DNA of 64,000 bases from Verrucomicrobiaceae bacterium (GTDB lineage: Bacteria > Verrucomicrobiota > Verrucomicrobiia > Verrucomicrobiales > Akkermansiaceae): positions 186,001 through 250,000 of the forward strand of contig JAIXQH010000014.1 of NCBI GenBank assembly GCA_027484055.1, given 5' to 3'. The notes under the pieces were generated by a model that did not search any database, was not told the DNA's origin, and worked only from the letters and a program-made list of their open reading frames with translations. The translations under genes were made by a program, and so were the position numbers. This document shows, piece after piece, positions 53,046 to 61,792 of the stretch. Position 1 is the first letter of the stretch. The number at the start of each line of letters is the position of its first letter.

Positions 53046-53885
53046 TCAGCGCCGCCGTGGGGCCAGTAGGCCATACTTGGGACTGAATAAATACGCGGCG
53101 ATAAACAGCAGGCCGAGCACGATCACGATGGCTGGCCCCGGGGCGATCCCGAAGATCCCGGACAGCAACACCGCGGCCACCGAGCCGACCCCACCGATCA
53201 GGCCGCCGCCCCAAAACAGCGCGGAGGTCCGGTCGGTCAGCAGGGAGACCGTCGCCGCAGGCGTCACCAGCAGCCCAACCGAGAGCACGCAGCCCACGGC
53301 TTGTAGCGAAGAGACCAGCGCCAGCACCAGCAGGGCGAAGATGAGATACTGGATGAAGCGCACCGGCACGCCCTGCGCTGCGGCGACATTCGACTCAAAC
53401 AGGGTGAGTAAAATCGGCCGCATCAGCAGATTGGTGATGAGGAGGGTGAATGCCCCGATGCCGAAGGCGATCCAGATGTCCGCATTTCCTACGGCGATGA
53501 TGTCGCCAAACAGCCAGTGCTCCAACTCCTGACGCGTGTCCAATTTCGGCAACAGCGCGATCCCCGCAGCAAACGCCGCCGTGTAAAGCACCGCCAGCGC
53601 GGTCCCTTGCTCCACCCGATTTCCCCGGGCCACCGCCACCGAGCCGAGGCCGACGAGCAGTGCGGCAAACATCGCCCCGAGGAAGGCATTCCACTGGCTC
53701 AGCGCACCGGTCAGGAAAATCCCCAGCGCGATGCCTGGCAGCATGGTGTGCGAAAGCGCGGACACCGAGAGCGCATTCCGCCGCAGCACCACGAAGCCGC
53801 TGAAGAAGCCGTTGGCAAAGCCGATGAAGCCCGCCGTGGCCAAGGCGCGTTGGTAAAAGGGATTGCTGAGGAGTTCGGAAATCAT
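53046..53885 (-). CDS. Metal ABC transporter permease (ZnuB/TroC/MntB type)
   Basis: 279 residues with about eight helices. The family pattern FANGFFSGFVVLRRNALSVSALSHTMLPGIALG lies near residues 24-56, with later GLLVTPAATVSLLTDR. These permeases import Zn2+, Mn2+ or Fe2+ with an ATPase and a periplasmic binding protein. The ATPase gene ends 3 bases upstream. No solute-binding protein is found in the cluster. Which metal is transported cannot be told. Confidence 0.9.
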   Translation of the reverse strand: MISELLSNPFYQRALATAGFIGFANGFFSGFVVLRRNALSVSALSHTMLPGIALGIFLTGALSQWNAFLGAMFAALLVGLGSVAVARGNRVEQGTALAVLYTAAFAAGIALLPKLDTRQELEHWLFGDIIAVGNADIWIAFGIGAFTLLITNLLMRPILLTLFESNVAAAQGVPVRFIQYLIFALLVLALVSSLQAVGCVLSVGLLVTPAATVSLLTDRTSALFWGGGLIGGVGSVAAVLLSGIFGIAPGPAIVIVLGLLFIAAYLFSPKYGLLAPRRR

Positions 53886-53888
53886 GGT

Positions 53889-54650
53889 CTAAGCGCGGAT
53901 GGCTGGCTCGAAAAACGTGTGCGCGATCCGCTCAGGCGTCAGCACTTCCGCCACCGGACCGAAGGCGACGGCTCGCGTGGCAAGGACAAGCGCCTCATCA
54001 AATAATCTCGGCACCGAGTCGAGATCGTGATGCGAGGCGATGACCAAGCGCCCCTCGCTCGCCAATTTTGCCAACAGATCCCCCAGCAACTGCGCGGCAT
54101 TTCGGTCGAGTCCGGTGAAGGGCTCATCGAGCAAAAGCACATGCGCCTCCTGCGCCAGAGCACGGGCGAGGAAGGCGCGCTGCTGCTGCCCCCCGGAGAG
54201 CTCGCGGATTTGGCGGTTTTGTAAATCGAGCAGTGCCAGCGCCTCCAACGCCCGGTCCACGGCGGCAGTGTCCTCGGGTGAAAATTTCCGCCACCAGCCG
54301 GTTTGCGGGTAGCGTCCCATCTCGACCAAGCCGCGCACGGTGATGGGAAATGACCAGTCCACCTCCTCGCGCTGGGGGAGGTAGGCGAATTCGCGCGACC
54401 ATTTTTTCACAGCCGTGCCCCGCCAAAGGATCGAGCCGCTATCCCGTGGCACCAGCCCGGCGATGGCCTTGAGCAGGGTGCTTTTCCCCGCACCATTCGG
54501 GCCGATGAGTGCCACCCGGTTGCCACAAGACGTCGCCAGCGAAAGATTTTCCAAGGCCAAGACCCGGCGGTAGCTAACGGATAGATTCTCGATCACCAGC
54601 TCGTGGTGTTGCCCATGGTGGGCGCAGCAATCGTGGTGGGCTTCCGTCAT
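53889..54650 (-). CDS. Metal ABC transporter ATP-binding protein (ZnuC type)
   Basis: 253 residues. A His-rich N-terminus (HHDCCAHHGQHH, residues 4-15) could bind metal. Walker A is GPNGAGKST, signature is LSGGQQQRAFLARALA, Walker B is LLLDEPFTGLD, and a switch His follows in ASHHD. The permease lies 3 bases downstream; the small membrane protein upstream overlaps its start by 4 bases, so all three form one transcription unit. Confidence 0.92.
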   Translation of the reverse strand: MTEAHHDCCAHHGQHHELVIENLSVSYRRVLALENLSLATSCGNRVALIGPNGAGKSTLLKAIAGLVPRDSGSILWRGTAVKKWSREFAYLPQREEVDWSFPITVRGLVEMGRYPQTGWWRKFSPEDTAAVDRALEALALLDLQNRQIRELSGGQQQRAFLARALAQEAHVLLLDEPFTGLDRNAAQLLGDLLAKLASEGRLVIASHHDLDSVPRLFDEALVLATRAVAFGPVAEVLTPERIAHTFFEPAIRA

Positions 54651-55069
54651 TTGGCTTCAGAAATTGGGAGTTCCACGTAGTCGTCGATGTCGCCACTGGC
54701 ATCGAATACGTGGGTAAAAGTGGCAAGGCCCGGGGCTTCTACAGTCAATTTCGCAAACCGACTCTCGCCCGCAATCGGCGGCTGGACCCAGCGCACCCGC
54801 AGCGCGACGCTGGGATTTTTGGCGTCCAGCACCAAGCTGCCGTGCAGGGCCGCGGCTTGATAATCCTTGCCCGTATCGATCTCGACGGTCTGCGCCGGAG
54901 CTGATAGGCGTAGCTGATACGGAACCGCCACTTCCAAGGATGGTAGCGCCTTCAAAGCGGGCCGAAGAGTCATTTTCCCCCGCGCTGCTGTGACCCGCAT
55001 CAAGCCAAAGCCCGTTGCCATAAGGCAAAGGGCCAGAAGGATGAATCGAACAAGTGGAGAACCGCGCAC
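54647..55069 (-). CDS. Membrane-anchored accessory protein of the metal ABC transporter
   Basis: 140 residues, ATG at 55069. One N-terminal helix (PLVRFILLALCLMATGFGLM) is followed by a periplasmic beta-rich domain (AVPYQLRLSAPAQTVEID, then VLDAKNPSVALRVRWVQPP). The stop overlaps the ATPase start, so coupling is strong. It is too short and lacks the metal ligands of a normal binding protein. A metal-relay or sensor role is inference; family not recognised. Confidence 0.65.
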   Translation of the reverse strand: MRGSPLVRFILLALCLMATGFGLMRVTAARGKMTLRPALKALPSLEVAVPYQLRLSAPAQTVEIDTGKDYQAAALHGSLVLDAKNPSVALRVRWVQPPIAGESRFAKLTVEAPGLATFTHVFDASGDIDDYVELPISEAK

Positions 55070-55279
55070 GCGGGCAACCTGCCCCCGCCGGAACCAAGGT
55101 GCAAGAAACTTGCGCTGCGGGGCGTGGGACGGAAATCATCGACGCGTATCAAATCACAAGGGTATGGTGACGTCGTCGCCTATCTGCACCTCAAACAGAT
55201 TGAAGCGAAGCGGGTCTTCCTTCTGATTGTTGACTACTTAATAGACTCCATCCCTCTCATCATTCACTCCGTTTCCGCC

Positions 55280-57559
55280 ATGCTTGATTTGTTCCCCCTC
55301 AAGAAATTGTGTTTCTTCTCCTGTGTTCTGGTGCTCGCCCCAGCGCTCGTCTTCGCCGAGGTCCCCGACGCGCCGGAGGATGAGGAAGGAGTGATCCTGC
55401 CGATGGTTCGCAAGCTGCTCGCCCCCCGCGAAAACAAGGTGGTTCCCATCGCCTTGCCCAAAGATGATTCACGCTTGGAGAAGAGTTTTCAAACCCGCCA
55501 AACTCAGTGGGTCAAGGCGCTCCTGCTTGCCGATTTCCCGCGTCGCAATGCCGATGCACCTTGGCTCAAGGAGGCCGTTGCGATCTTGCAGGAGGCGGCT
55601 CCCTATCTCAGCGGTGAACTCTTTACAGATCCCATCAGCGACAAGAGTATTCTCCCGCCTCCCGAACTCATCGCGCGGGGTAAGGCGCTTCATGCCACAG
55701 GCTGTGACGATCCTCTTTTCAATCTCATCGTTGCCTTTCTCGAAAGCTCGCAGTCTAGGCGCACGCCCGAGCAGATGGCCCTCGCAGAGAAGAGGCTACC
55801 CGATCTCTTGAAGGGCAATGATTCGCCACATCTCAAGTTGTTTGCCTGCTGCTGGGTCTGGGGCGGGCGCTATGATCATCCGGCGACCAAGGATCTAGCG
55901 AAACGCGACGCCATGGCGAAAATGATTCCCCGCTATTTCAAGGAAGCGCTCGATGCTTCGGCATCACCCGAGGACAGCCTCGGTTTCTATAAGTTCATTC
56001 AATACAATCAAAGTTATGTCCTTTTCTACATGAAGTGGAAGGAGGCGGAAACCGACGCCATGATCGAAAAATCGAAAATGGCCTCTTGGCTGAAGGACTT
56101 TTATAAAGGGGAAAAAGCGCTTGATCTCGCTTGGAAACTTCGGGGAAGCGGCTTTGCCAACACGGTCACGGAAGAAGGTTGGCAGGGATTCTTTTTAAAT
56201 CTCAATAAGGCCAAGACGTATTTCAATAACTCATGGAAAGCAAATCCCCAGGTTCCTTTTGCCGCCAGCAAAATGATCACCGTAACCATGGCCGATGCTG
56301 GAGTGGATGGTTTAACTTTGCGTGATTGGTTCGACCGTGCCACTGAGGCCTGCTTTGACCACATGGAATCCTATTACGCCATGCTCCATGCCTACAAGCC
56401 GCGCTGGTGCGGCAGTCATGAATTGATGCTCGCCTTTGGCAAGGCCTGCGCGGATACCCGCCGCTATGACACGCAGGTTCCTGGTGTCCTTAATCATGCC
56501 ATTTACAGGATCGGTTCGGAATTGCCATGCCGGACGGTGCTCTACGAAGATCCAGAAACCTGCCGCAGGGTCATCGACTACGGTAAAGCCATGGTTGCTC
56601 GGGCGAAAACAGAGCCGGAAAAACATTACGCACTTTCCTTCGCCCTCGTCCGTGCCTTCCTCGCCCGTGACTACGCAGGTGCGGCTTCTTATGATCAAGC
56701 ACTCAAGGAGCCGATCCGCTCCGGTGCGGCAAACACATTCTCTCTCTATGGAATACTGCCTCACGAGTGGAAAGGTTGGCTCGATCTACAACCTCATCCC
56801 ACGCCCTTCGGTCAACTCCAACGCGCGGAAAGCGCCTATCAGAAAGGCGAACTCGCCTCAGCTCTCCCGATCTATCAACAACTCTCAAAACTCCCCCTTG
56901 TCACCTCGAAAGACGCTGCAACCGCGCTCGTTAAGCAGCGCCTCGCCGCCATCGCCGTCGAACAGCGCTTCTCCACCGGCAATTGGGTCAAACTCAGTGA
57001 GGACGAGCAAAAAATCCTTTGGCGGACCAGTTCGGGCACCGCATGGGACACCTCGAAGGCGGGTGTCCTGAGCGTCTTGAATGAAAAAAGCTGGCTCACC
57101 TCACGTGTCAGCCTCGACGCCCGCGTCGGCCTCGATTTCGAAGTGAAAGCCCGCCTCGACAACCCGGCCGATCTACCCGGTACCCAGTTTGGCTGCATTA
57201 TTGGTTACCGCCCCGGCTACGAGGGTTACGCCACCGCCGTTTGTGGCATCACTCAGGCGCAACCCCTTAAAAAAGGCGCGGGCCTCGTTTCATTTTTTAG
57301 GGCCACCTCCAACGCCAACCCACCTGTTCCCCTCGATTTGAAACGCGACTCCTCATTCCGGCTGCGCTCTCACCAGGGAAATGTCACGCTCTGGGTGGAC
57401 GATGTGGAAATTTTCACCCGCCCGCTCGACGACCTGTTTGATCGGCGAAATCCCAGCCAAGATCCCGGAAAGGAAAACCACCTCCTCGGCTTCGGCAGTC
57501 GCCAATTTCCGAAAGGCCTAACCCGCATCAAGGATATCGAGTTCCGGAAGCTCAAGTGA
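55280..57559 (+). CDS. Large secreted protein with TPR-like region and C-terminal concanavalin-like domain
   Basis: 759 residues from the ATG at 55280, whose next residues form a signal peptide (KKLCFFSCVLVLAPALVFA). The middle is helical with DUF4034-like character (DDPLFNLIVAFLE, YAMLHAYKPRWCGSHELMLAFGKACADTRRYDTQVPG). The last ~170 residues look like a laminin-G/concanavalin sandwich (VGLDFEVKARLDNPADLPGTQFGCIIGYRPGYEGYA and later RLRSHQGNVTLWVDDVEIFTR). Upstream in-frame starts exist, but only this one gives a signal peptide. Role unknown. The next secreted gene follows on the same strand about 47 bases later. Confidence 0.7.
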   Translation: MLDLFPLKKLCFFSCVLVLAPALVFAEVPDAPEDEEGVILPMVRKLLAPRENKVVPIALPKDDSRLEKSFQTRQTQWVKALLLADFPRRNADAPWLKEAVAILQEAAPYLSGELFTDPISDKSILPPPELIARGKALHATGCDDPLFNLIVAFLESSQSRRTPEQMALAEKRLPDLLKGNDSPHLKLFACCWVWGGRYDHPATKDLAKRDAMAKMIPRYFKEALDASASPEDSLGFYKFIQYNQSYVLFYMKWKEAETDAMIEKSKMASWLKDFYKGEKALDLAWKLRGSGFANTVTEEGWQGFFLNLNKAKTYFNNSWKANPQVPFAASKMITVTMADAGVDGLTLRDWFDRATEACFDHMESYYAMLHAYKPRWCGSHELMLAFGKACADTRRYDTQVPGVLNHAIYRIGSELPCRTVLYEDPETCRRVIDYGKAMVARAKTEPEKHYALSFALVRAFLARDYAGAASYDQALKEPIRSGAANTFSLYGILPHEWKGWLDLQPHPTPFGQLQRAESAYQKGELASALPIYQQLSKLPLVTSKDAATALVKQRLAAIAVEQRFSTGNWVKLSEDEQKILWRTSSGTAWDTSKAGVLSVLNEKSWLTSRVSLDARVGLDFEVKARLDNPADLPGTQFGCIIGYRPGYEGYATAVCGITQAQPLKKGAGLVSFFRATSNANPPVPLDLKRDSSFRLRSHQGNVTLWVDDVEIFTRPLDDLFDRRNPSQDPGKENHLLGFGSRQFPKGLTRIKDIEFRKLK

Positions 57560-57606
57560 GGGAATTGAGAAGTGGATTTCAAATGGATCGGTGGTTCTTT
57601 GACGGA

Positions 57607-58002
57607 ATGAAACTGTGTTTTTTCCTCCTGATCTGCCTCATCCCACCTGCCAGCGCGGAAACTCTGTCAGAGTATCAATGGAAGCGGCGCTTGCTGGTGG
57701 TCACCCAGAGCAACAACGATCTCGCCGCGAAGTTGGAAGCTGCCCGGTCGGAACTCTCGGAGCGCGATCTTGAGGTCTTCATCCTCAGCGGCCCCGTGGG
57801 ACTTGGGAAATCGCCCGCTCCGAAATTGGCCGAAGAACTCCGTGAGCGTCTGCGGGTGAAGCGGGACTTGGCCGAAGTCATTCTGCTGGGCAAGGATGGT
57901 CGCACCGTCCTGCGTTGGAGCGCTGGTGAATTCACTGTGACCGCCCTGTTTGACCGCATTGACAGGATGCCGATGCGACGTCGTGAAATGGAGGGGAAGT
58001 GA
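57607..58002 (+). CDS. Secreted DUF4174-type protein
   Basis: 131 residues from the ATG at 57607; the next 15 residues are a signal peptide (LCFFLLICLIPPASA). The body matches the DUF4174 pattern, with YQWKRRLLVVTQSNN, ERDLEVFIL and the terminal VILLGKDGRTVLRW ... DRIDRMPMRRREM. Such proteins have a thioredoxin-like outline without the active Cys pair. It is on the same strand as the large secreted protein and may be co-transcribed. A longer in-frame start at 57556 overlaps that gene's stop. Confidence 0.8.
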   Translation: MKLCFFLLICLIPPASAETLSEYQWKRRLLVVTQSNNDLAAKLEAARSELSERDLEVFILSGPVGLGKSPAPKLAEELRERLRVKRDLAEVILLGKDGRTVLRWSAGEFTVTALFDRIDRMPMRRREMEGK

Positions 58003-58121
58003 TTCAATACTTGGTAGGTTCATTACGCCGCCGGATGGATGCAGTTGGTCTGGCCGTGGGGAGGGTGGTTTGAGAAATCTACTTACTAGAATGAAATTTG
58101 GGATTTGCTTGGTTTTAAAGT

Positions 58122-58137
58122 TGTGTATCGTTACACA
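58122..58137. promoter_or_regulatory. Palindromic operator in front of hicA
   Basis: A perfect 6-bp inverted repeat with 4-bp centre, TGTGTA-TCGT-TACACA, ends 2 bases before the hicA ATG. It lies where the HicB antitoxin would be expected to bind and repress its own operon. Confidence 0.7.
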
Positions 58138-58139
58138 CG

Positions 58140-58328
58140 ATGAGCAGCCGCGAAATCATTAGGCTCTTGAAGGACGACGGATGGGAAGAGACCCGCACGA
58201 AGGGAAGCCACCACCAATTCAAGCACCCGATGAAATCCGGCGTCGTCACCGTGCCGCACCCGAAAAAAGACCTGCCGCTCGGGACGGCCCGTGCCATCCT
58301 CAAATCAGCCGGAATCAACCCGTCATGA
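58140..58328 (+). CDS. hicA: HicA mRNA interferase toxin
   Basis: 62 residues, the usual length. The double-stranded-RNA-binding fold is seen in SSREIIRLLKDDGWEETRTKGSHHQFKHP, with the catalytic His in GSHHQF and the terminal VTVPHPKKDLPLGTARAILKSAGI. HicA cleaves mRNA when freed from HicB. Its stop overlaps the hicB start by 4 bases (ATGA), the normal gene order. Confidence 0.95.
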   Translation: MSSREIIRLLKDDGWEETRTKGSHHQFKHPMKSGVVTVPHPKKDLPLGTARAILKSAGINPS

Positions 58329-58714
58329 ACTACCCTATCGCCATTGAACACGCACCTGGACAAGCCTATGGCGTCCAAGTTCCAGACCTCCCCGGCTGTT
58401 TCAGCGCGGGAGACACCTTGGACGAGGCCATTGCCAACGCTGCGGAAGCACTTGCTTTTCACATCGAAGGCCTGCTCGACGCAGGGGAAAGAATTCCGTC
58501 GCCCCAAGCCCTCGAAACCCACTCCACCAATCCCGATTACTCCGGCATGATCTGGGCTATCACTTCCGTGGATCTCGCCGCTCTCTCAGGGAAATCCAAG
58601 CGTCTGAACATCTCTCTCCCCGAGCGCGTCCTCCGCCGCATCGATGCCGCAGCTGGAAAAAACGGTGAATCGCGCTCCGGGTTCATCGCGAGGGTGGCGC
58701 TTGAAGCGGTCTGA
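58325..58714 (+). CDS. hicB: HicB antitoxin
   Basis: 129 residues. The N-terminal partial RNase H-like HicB fold (YPIAIEHAPGQAYGVQVPDLPGCFSAGDTLDEAIANAAEAL) binds the toxin. The C-terminal segment (RLNISLPERVLRRIDAAAGKNGESRSGFIARVALEA) is a ribbon-helix-helix, which binds the operator. Together with hicA this makes a complete type II toxin-antitoxin pair. Confidence 0.95.
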   Translation: MNYPIAIEHAPGQAYGVQVPDLPGCFSAGDTLDEAIANAAEALAFHIEGLLDAGERIPSPQALETHSTNPDYSGMIWAITSVDLAALSGKSKRLNISLPERVLRRIDAAAGKNGESRSGFIARVALEAV

Positions 58715-58820
58715 GAAGGTGGCAGTCACTCAACGCCGAGATACTGATTGCTCGTCCCACAACTCCAACTTTCAGTAGCAAAAAGCTCGACGCTATTCCA
58801 TCTGATCCTAGATTTTGTGA

Positions 58821-59240
58821 ATGCAAGTGCCGGAATTCATAAGCTCCATGTTGATGGCCATCGCTCGTCCTATTTCAAAGAAGACATGGATTGACCAATA
58901 TATGGAATGTGCAGCTGTTGGTCCGTATCTTGGACTATCCGCAATGTTGTTTATCTGGCTCGTTTACGTCTGCGTCTTTAAGGTTTTAAGAAAACAATCG
59001 TCGTTTCATTTCCAGCTGCTTCTGCCCTGCGCGTTTCTCCCGGTAGTGATAGGGTTGTTCGGCTCGTCACTTGGAACGTATCAAATATTGGATTACAGAC
59101 CTTCAGCTATTGCCTGTGACGTCATTTTTAGGCCTGCCGAAGTTTTGGCTCCGCTGATTGTGGGTTCCTTTGTGTCGATGTGTTCCCTCTTTGTGAGCCT
59201 GATTCTCTTGTTCATCCAGGGAAGAAATCTTTCAAAATAA
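58821..59240 (+). CDS. Small integral membrane protein, possibly ExbB/MotA-like in layout
   Basis: 139 residues with three hydrophobic segments: about 36-54 (PYLGLSAMLFIWLVYVCVF), 64-88 and 110-133 (LIVGSFVSMCSLFVSLILLFI). The three-helix topology recalls ExbB/TolQ-type proteins, but no conserved motif confirms it. The DNA is AT-richer than its neighbours. Family not recognised. Confidence 0.5.
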   Translation: MQVPEFISSMLMAIARPISKKTWIDQYMECAAVGPYLGLSAMLFIWLVYVCVFKVLRKQSSFHFQLLLPCAFLPVVIGLFGSSLGTYQILDYRPSAIACDVIFRPAEVLAPLIVGSFVSMCSLFVSLILLFIQGRNLSK

Positions 59241-59409
59241 CAATCATCGACGACTGCCGCCTCCTGCAATTCCGCTAAGAACAAACTAAACCATAGAACC
59301 AACCAGACTGAACGAAGCCTTCTCTAGATATTCGCTTTTAAAGTGTCAGTCCTGACTAACAAGCATTTGCGTCTGTGATTGATTGACTCGAACCGGAAAC
59401 TGTCTCCAG

Positions 59410-59793
59410 TCACTCGCCCGCCATGCGCAGTTCCAACTGTTCGTCGTTGTTCATGCAAAGCACGCGGATGGTGGTGCGTCCGATAGCCGTTTGACCGATG
59501 AGATGGATTCCTTCCCAGCGGAAATGATCGTCCCATCGTTGTTGGCGCGGGTGGAAGAGTGGGGTTAGTGCATCGGTTTCAGGATCGATTCCGGTGAGAT
59601 TGGGACCTTTGTGAAGGTTACAGTCGATGCAAGCGAGACAGAGATTGGATTCGTCGTCGCTGCCGCCGTGTTTGAGCGGACGGATGTGCTCGATGTGGAG
59701 GGCTGCTAGAGGCGAGTCCTCTTGATGGGTGTGGCAATACTCACATCGCTCAGCCGCACGCTGCCGAACGAGGGCTCGCGTGGCGGCGGTCAT
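59410..59793 (-). CDS. HNH endonuclease
   Basis: 127 residues. A classic HNH motif with zinc Cys: CEYC (near 17-20), HIEHIRPLKHGGSDDESNLCLACIDCNLHKG (about 33-64). The nuclease cuts DNA; whether it belongs to a defence, restriction or mobile-element system is not clear. It is coupled to the small gene upstream by a 4-base overlap, an arrangement seen in several phyla. Confidence 0.9.
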   Translation of the reverse strand: MTAATRALVRQRAAERCEYCHTHQEDSPLAALHIEHIRPLKHGGSDDESNLCLACIDCNLHKGPNLTGIDPETDALTPLFHPRQQRWDDHFRWEGIHLIGQTAIGRTTIRVLCMNNDEQLELRMAGE

Positions 59794-60047
59794 GCAGCGC
59801 TGCCGGATTTGAACTTTTTAGCCTCGCGGCGGAGGACGGCGACGAATTTGTTCGCCCGGACGTATCCGGCATATTCGTCACGTTCCTCCGGTGTGAGTGT
59901 GTCTTCGGTATTCTTCGAGGCAAGTTCCTCAATACGCGTTTGGAGCGACTGATCTGTCTGAGCGGACAGGACCGCGTCCTCCCTGCCGGGAAGGAGAAGT
60001 TCAAGCAGCGGACCGACTCCACGCTGAAAGGCAGTTTGAGCGCTCAT
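59790..60047 (-). CDS. Small protein upstream of and coupled to the HNH nuclease
   Basis: 85 residues. The middle is helical and charged (LQTRIEELASKNTEDTLTPEERDEYAGYVRANKFVAVLRREAKKF), with no known domain. Its stop overlaps the HNH start as ATGA, so the two are translated together. It could be a partner or regulator of the nuclease; that is inference. Confidence 0.7.
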   Translation of the reverse strand: MSAQTAFQRGVGPLLELLLPGREDAVLSAQTDQSLQTRIEELASKNTEDTLTPEERDEYAGYVRANKFVAVLRREAKKFKSGSAA

Positions 60048-60129
60048 CGCTGAGAAGATAGCAACTGAGGTTGGATTGGCAAGAGCCGGAATTTAGACGC
60101 TTACACTACGGAATTGAGGTTTGTTTACC

Positions 60130-61311
60130 TCAAACAACCCTCACTGCGTGCTTCTTCGAGAGCTTCAGCACGTCGCCAACGTTCGGCGTAATGGCTACAT
60201 TGGGATCCGTTAACTTTTCACCGTTGAGCTGGACGGAGCCGGTGGTGATGAACTGTTTTTTCAGCTCACCGTTGGATTTTTCCAAACCGTAGGCGGCTTG
60301 GAAGGCGTGGGCGGTGAGTGAAAGAACGGTGAGATCGGCGGGAAGATCGCTGATGGAAATCTCCGGCAATTCGGCTGCGGCGAGGTCTTTTTTGGAGAAA
60401 CGCGTGTCCCAATCGGCGCGGGCGGCGGGACCGGCTTGGGGGCCGTGGTAGCGGCTGGTGAGTTTCTCGGCGAGGGACTTCTTGGCATCCATCGGGTGGC
60501 CGTTAGGATCGCGGGCTTCGCCTAACAGGAGGAGGTAGTAGCGGTCCATCAGTTCGTCGGAGACGCTCATGAGCTTGCCGAACATTTCCTGCGGTGCATC
60601 GCTGACGCCGATGTAGTTGCCGTAGGATTTTGACATTTTCCGCACGCCATCGAGCCCTTCGAGCAGGGGCATGACCATGACGACTTGCTGGGGCTGGCCT
60701 TCTTCTTTCTGGAGATCCCGGCCGACGAGGATGTTGAAGAGCTGGTCGGTGCCGCCGAGTTCGACGTCGGCGCGGATTTCGACGGAGTCCCAGCCTTGCA
60801 TGATGGGGTATTGCAGCTCGTGGAGGCGGATTTCCTGACCGGCATCAAGGCGGGTGCGGAAGTCCTCGCGCTGGAGCATTTGTTGGAGCGTGACGCGGGC
60901 GTTGAGCTTGAGGATCTCGTCGTAGGTCATTTTCCGAAACCAGTCGCCGTTGTAAACGATCTCGGTTTTTTCGCGGTCGAGGATTTTGAAGGCTTGTTCG
61001 GTGTAGGTCTCGGCGTTGACGAGGACTTCCTCGCGGGTGAGGGGAGGGCGGGTGGAGGAGCGGCCCGTGGGATCGCCGACGGTGGCGGTGAAGTCGCCGA
61101 TGAGAAGGACGGCTTGGTGGCCGAGGAGCTGAAATTGGCGGAGTTTTTCGAGAGCGACGGTGTGGCCGAAGTGGATGTCCGGCGCGGTGGGATCGACGCC
61201 GAGCTTGATGCGGAGCGGGCGGCCGAGGCGGAGTTTTTCGAGCAATTCCTTTTCGGAAAGGACCTTGGCAGTTCCGGCGGTGAGCTGGGCGAGTTGTTGT
61301 TCGGGAGACAT
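60130..61311 (-). CDS. tyrS: Tyrosyl-tRNA synthetase
   Basis: 393 residues. It charges tRNA-Tyr. Class I signatures are HFGH in PTAPDIHFGHTVALEKL (about 42-58) and KMSKSYGNYIG near residue 220. The Tyr-specific IMQGWDSVEIRADVELGGTDQLFNILVGRDLQ lies between. The last ~60 residues are an S4 RNA-binding domain (KSNGELKKQFITTGSVQLNGEKLTDPNVAI). The length and wording fit the TyrZ-like bacterial branch. The leader CCTGATTCCCTCG has no Shine-Dalgarno. Confidence 0.96.
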   Translation of the reverse strand: MSPEQQLAQLTAGTAKVLSEKELLEKLRLGRPLRIKLGVDPTAPDIHFGHTVALEKLRQFQLLGHQAVLLIGDFTATVGDPTGRSSTRPPLTREEVLVNAETYTEQAFKILDREKTEIVYNGDWFRKMTYDEILKLNARVTLQQMLQREDFRTRLDAGQEIRLHELQYPIMQGWDSVEIRADVELGGTDQLFNILVGRDLQKEEGQPQQVVMVMPLLEGLDGVRKMSKSYGNYIGVSDAPQEMFGKLMSVSDELMDRYYLLLLGEARDPNGHPMDAKKSLAEKLTSRYHGPQAGPAARADWDTRFSKKDLAAAELPEISISDLPADLTVLSLTAHAFQAAYGLEKSNGELKKQFITTGSVQLNGEKLTDPNVAITPNVGDVLKLSKKHAVRVV

Positions 61312-61457
61312 CGAGGGAATCAGGTAAAAGGAGTGGAGTGGTGAAAATGAATCAACCTTGCTGACGGTTCCGCAGTGGGGCGGGAAATCCGATGCAAGGT
61401 CGTCTGGGGCATTTCATGATGCAGCTTGGAGCTGCTCTGTGTAGCCGGAAAAGCGGC

Positions 61458-61676
61458 TTACTTTTTGCCAAACAGGCCACCAAGGCCGCTGAGTCCACCG
61501 AGATTTCCGAGGATGCCACCCAGATCTGGGGTGTTTCCTGCTAGCACGTCGTCGAGCATGCCGTGGTAGGACTCTGGGACTTTGGATTTCACGAACTCTG
61601 CAACGGTGGCGATGGCCTGTTCGGTCATTTCTTCGCTGAGGCCTAGAGCCATGAGCTTTGCTTTAAGTTCAGTCAT
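61458..61676 (-). CDS. Small hypothetical protein with Gly/Leu repeat tail
   Basis: 72 residues. Helical N-terminal half (ELKAKLMALGLSEEMTEQAIATVAEFVKSKVPE), then a low-complexity tail of Gly-Leu repeats (GGILGNLGGLSGLGGLFGKK). Start is ATG at 61676, ~20 bases from tRNA-Leu on the same strand. Composition is unusual but the frame is intact. Family not recognised. Confidence 0.6.
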   Translation of the reverse strand: MTELKAKLMALGLSEEMTEQAIATVAEFVKSKVPESYHGMLDDVLAGNTPDLGGILGNLGGLSGLGGLFGKK

Positions 61677-61696
61677 GATCTTGTGGGGTTAAAAAG

Positions 61697-61778
61697 TGCC
61701 GGGAACAGGACTCGAACCTGCACACCTTTTGATACTAGAACCTAAATCTAGCGCGTCTACCAATTCCGCCATCCCGGC
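61697..61778 (-). tRNA. tRNA-Leu (anticodon TAG)
   Basis: On the minus strand the acceptor GCCGGGA pairs with TCCCGGC, discriminator A, CCA not encoded. The anticodon loop contains TAG, reading CUA codons. A long variable arm and a GCAGG-TTCGAGT-CCTGT T-arm complete the class II shape. It lies 14 bases from the end of the methyltransferase gene on the same strand. Confidence 0.95.
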
Positions 61779-61792
61779 TTGCGGGGGCGACT

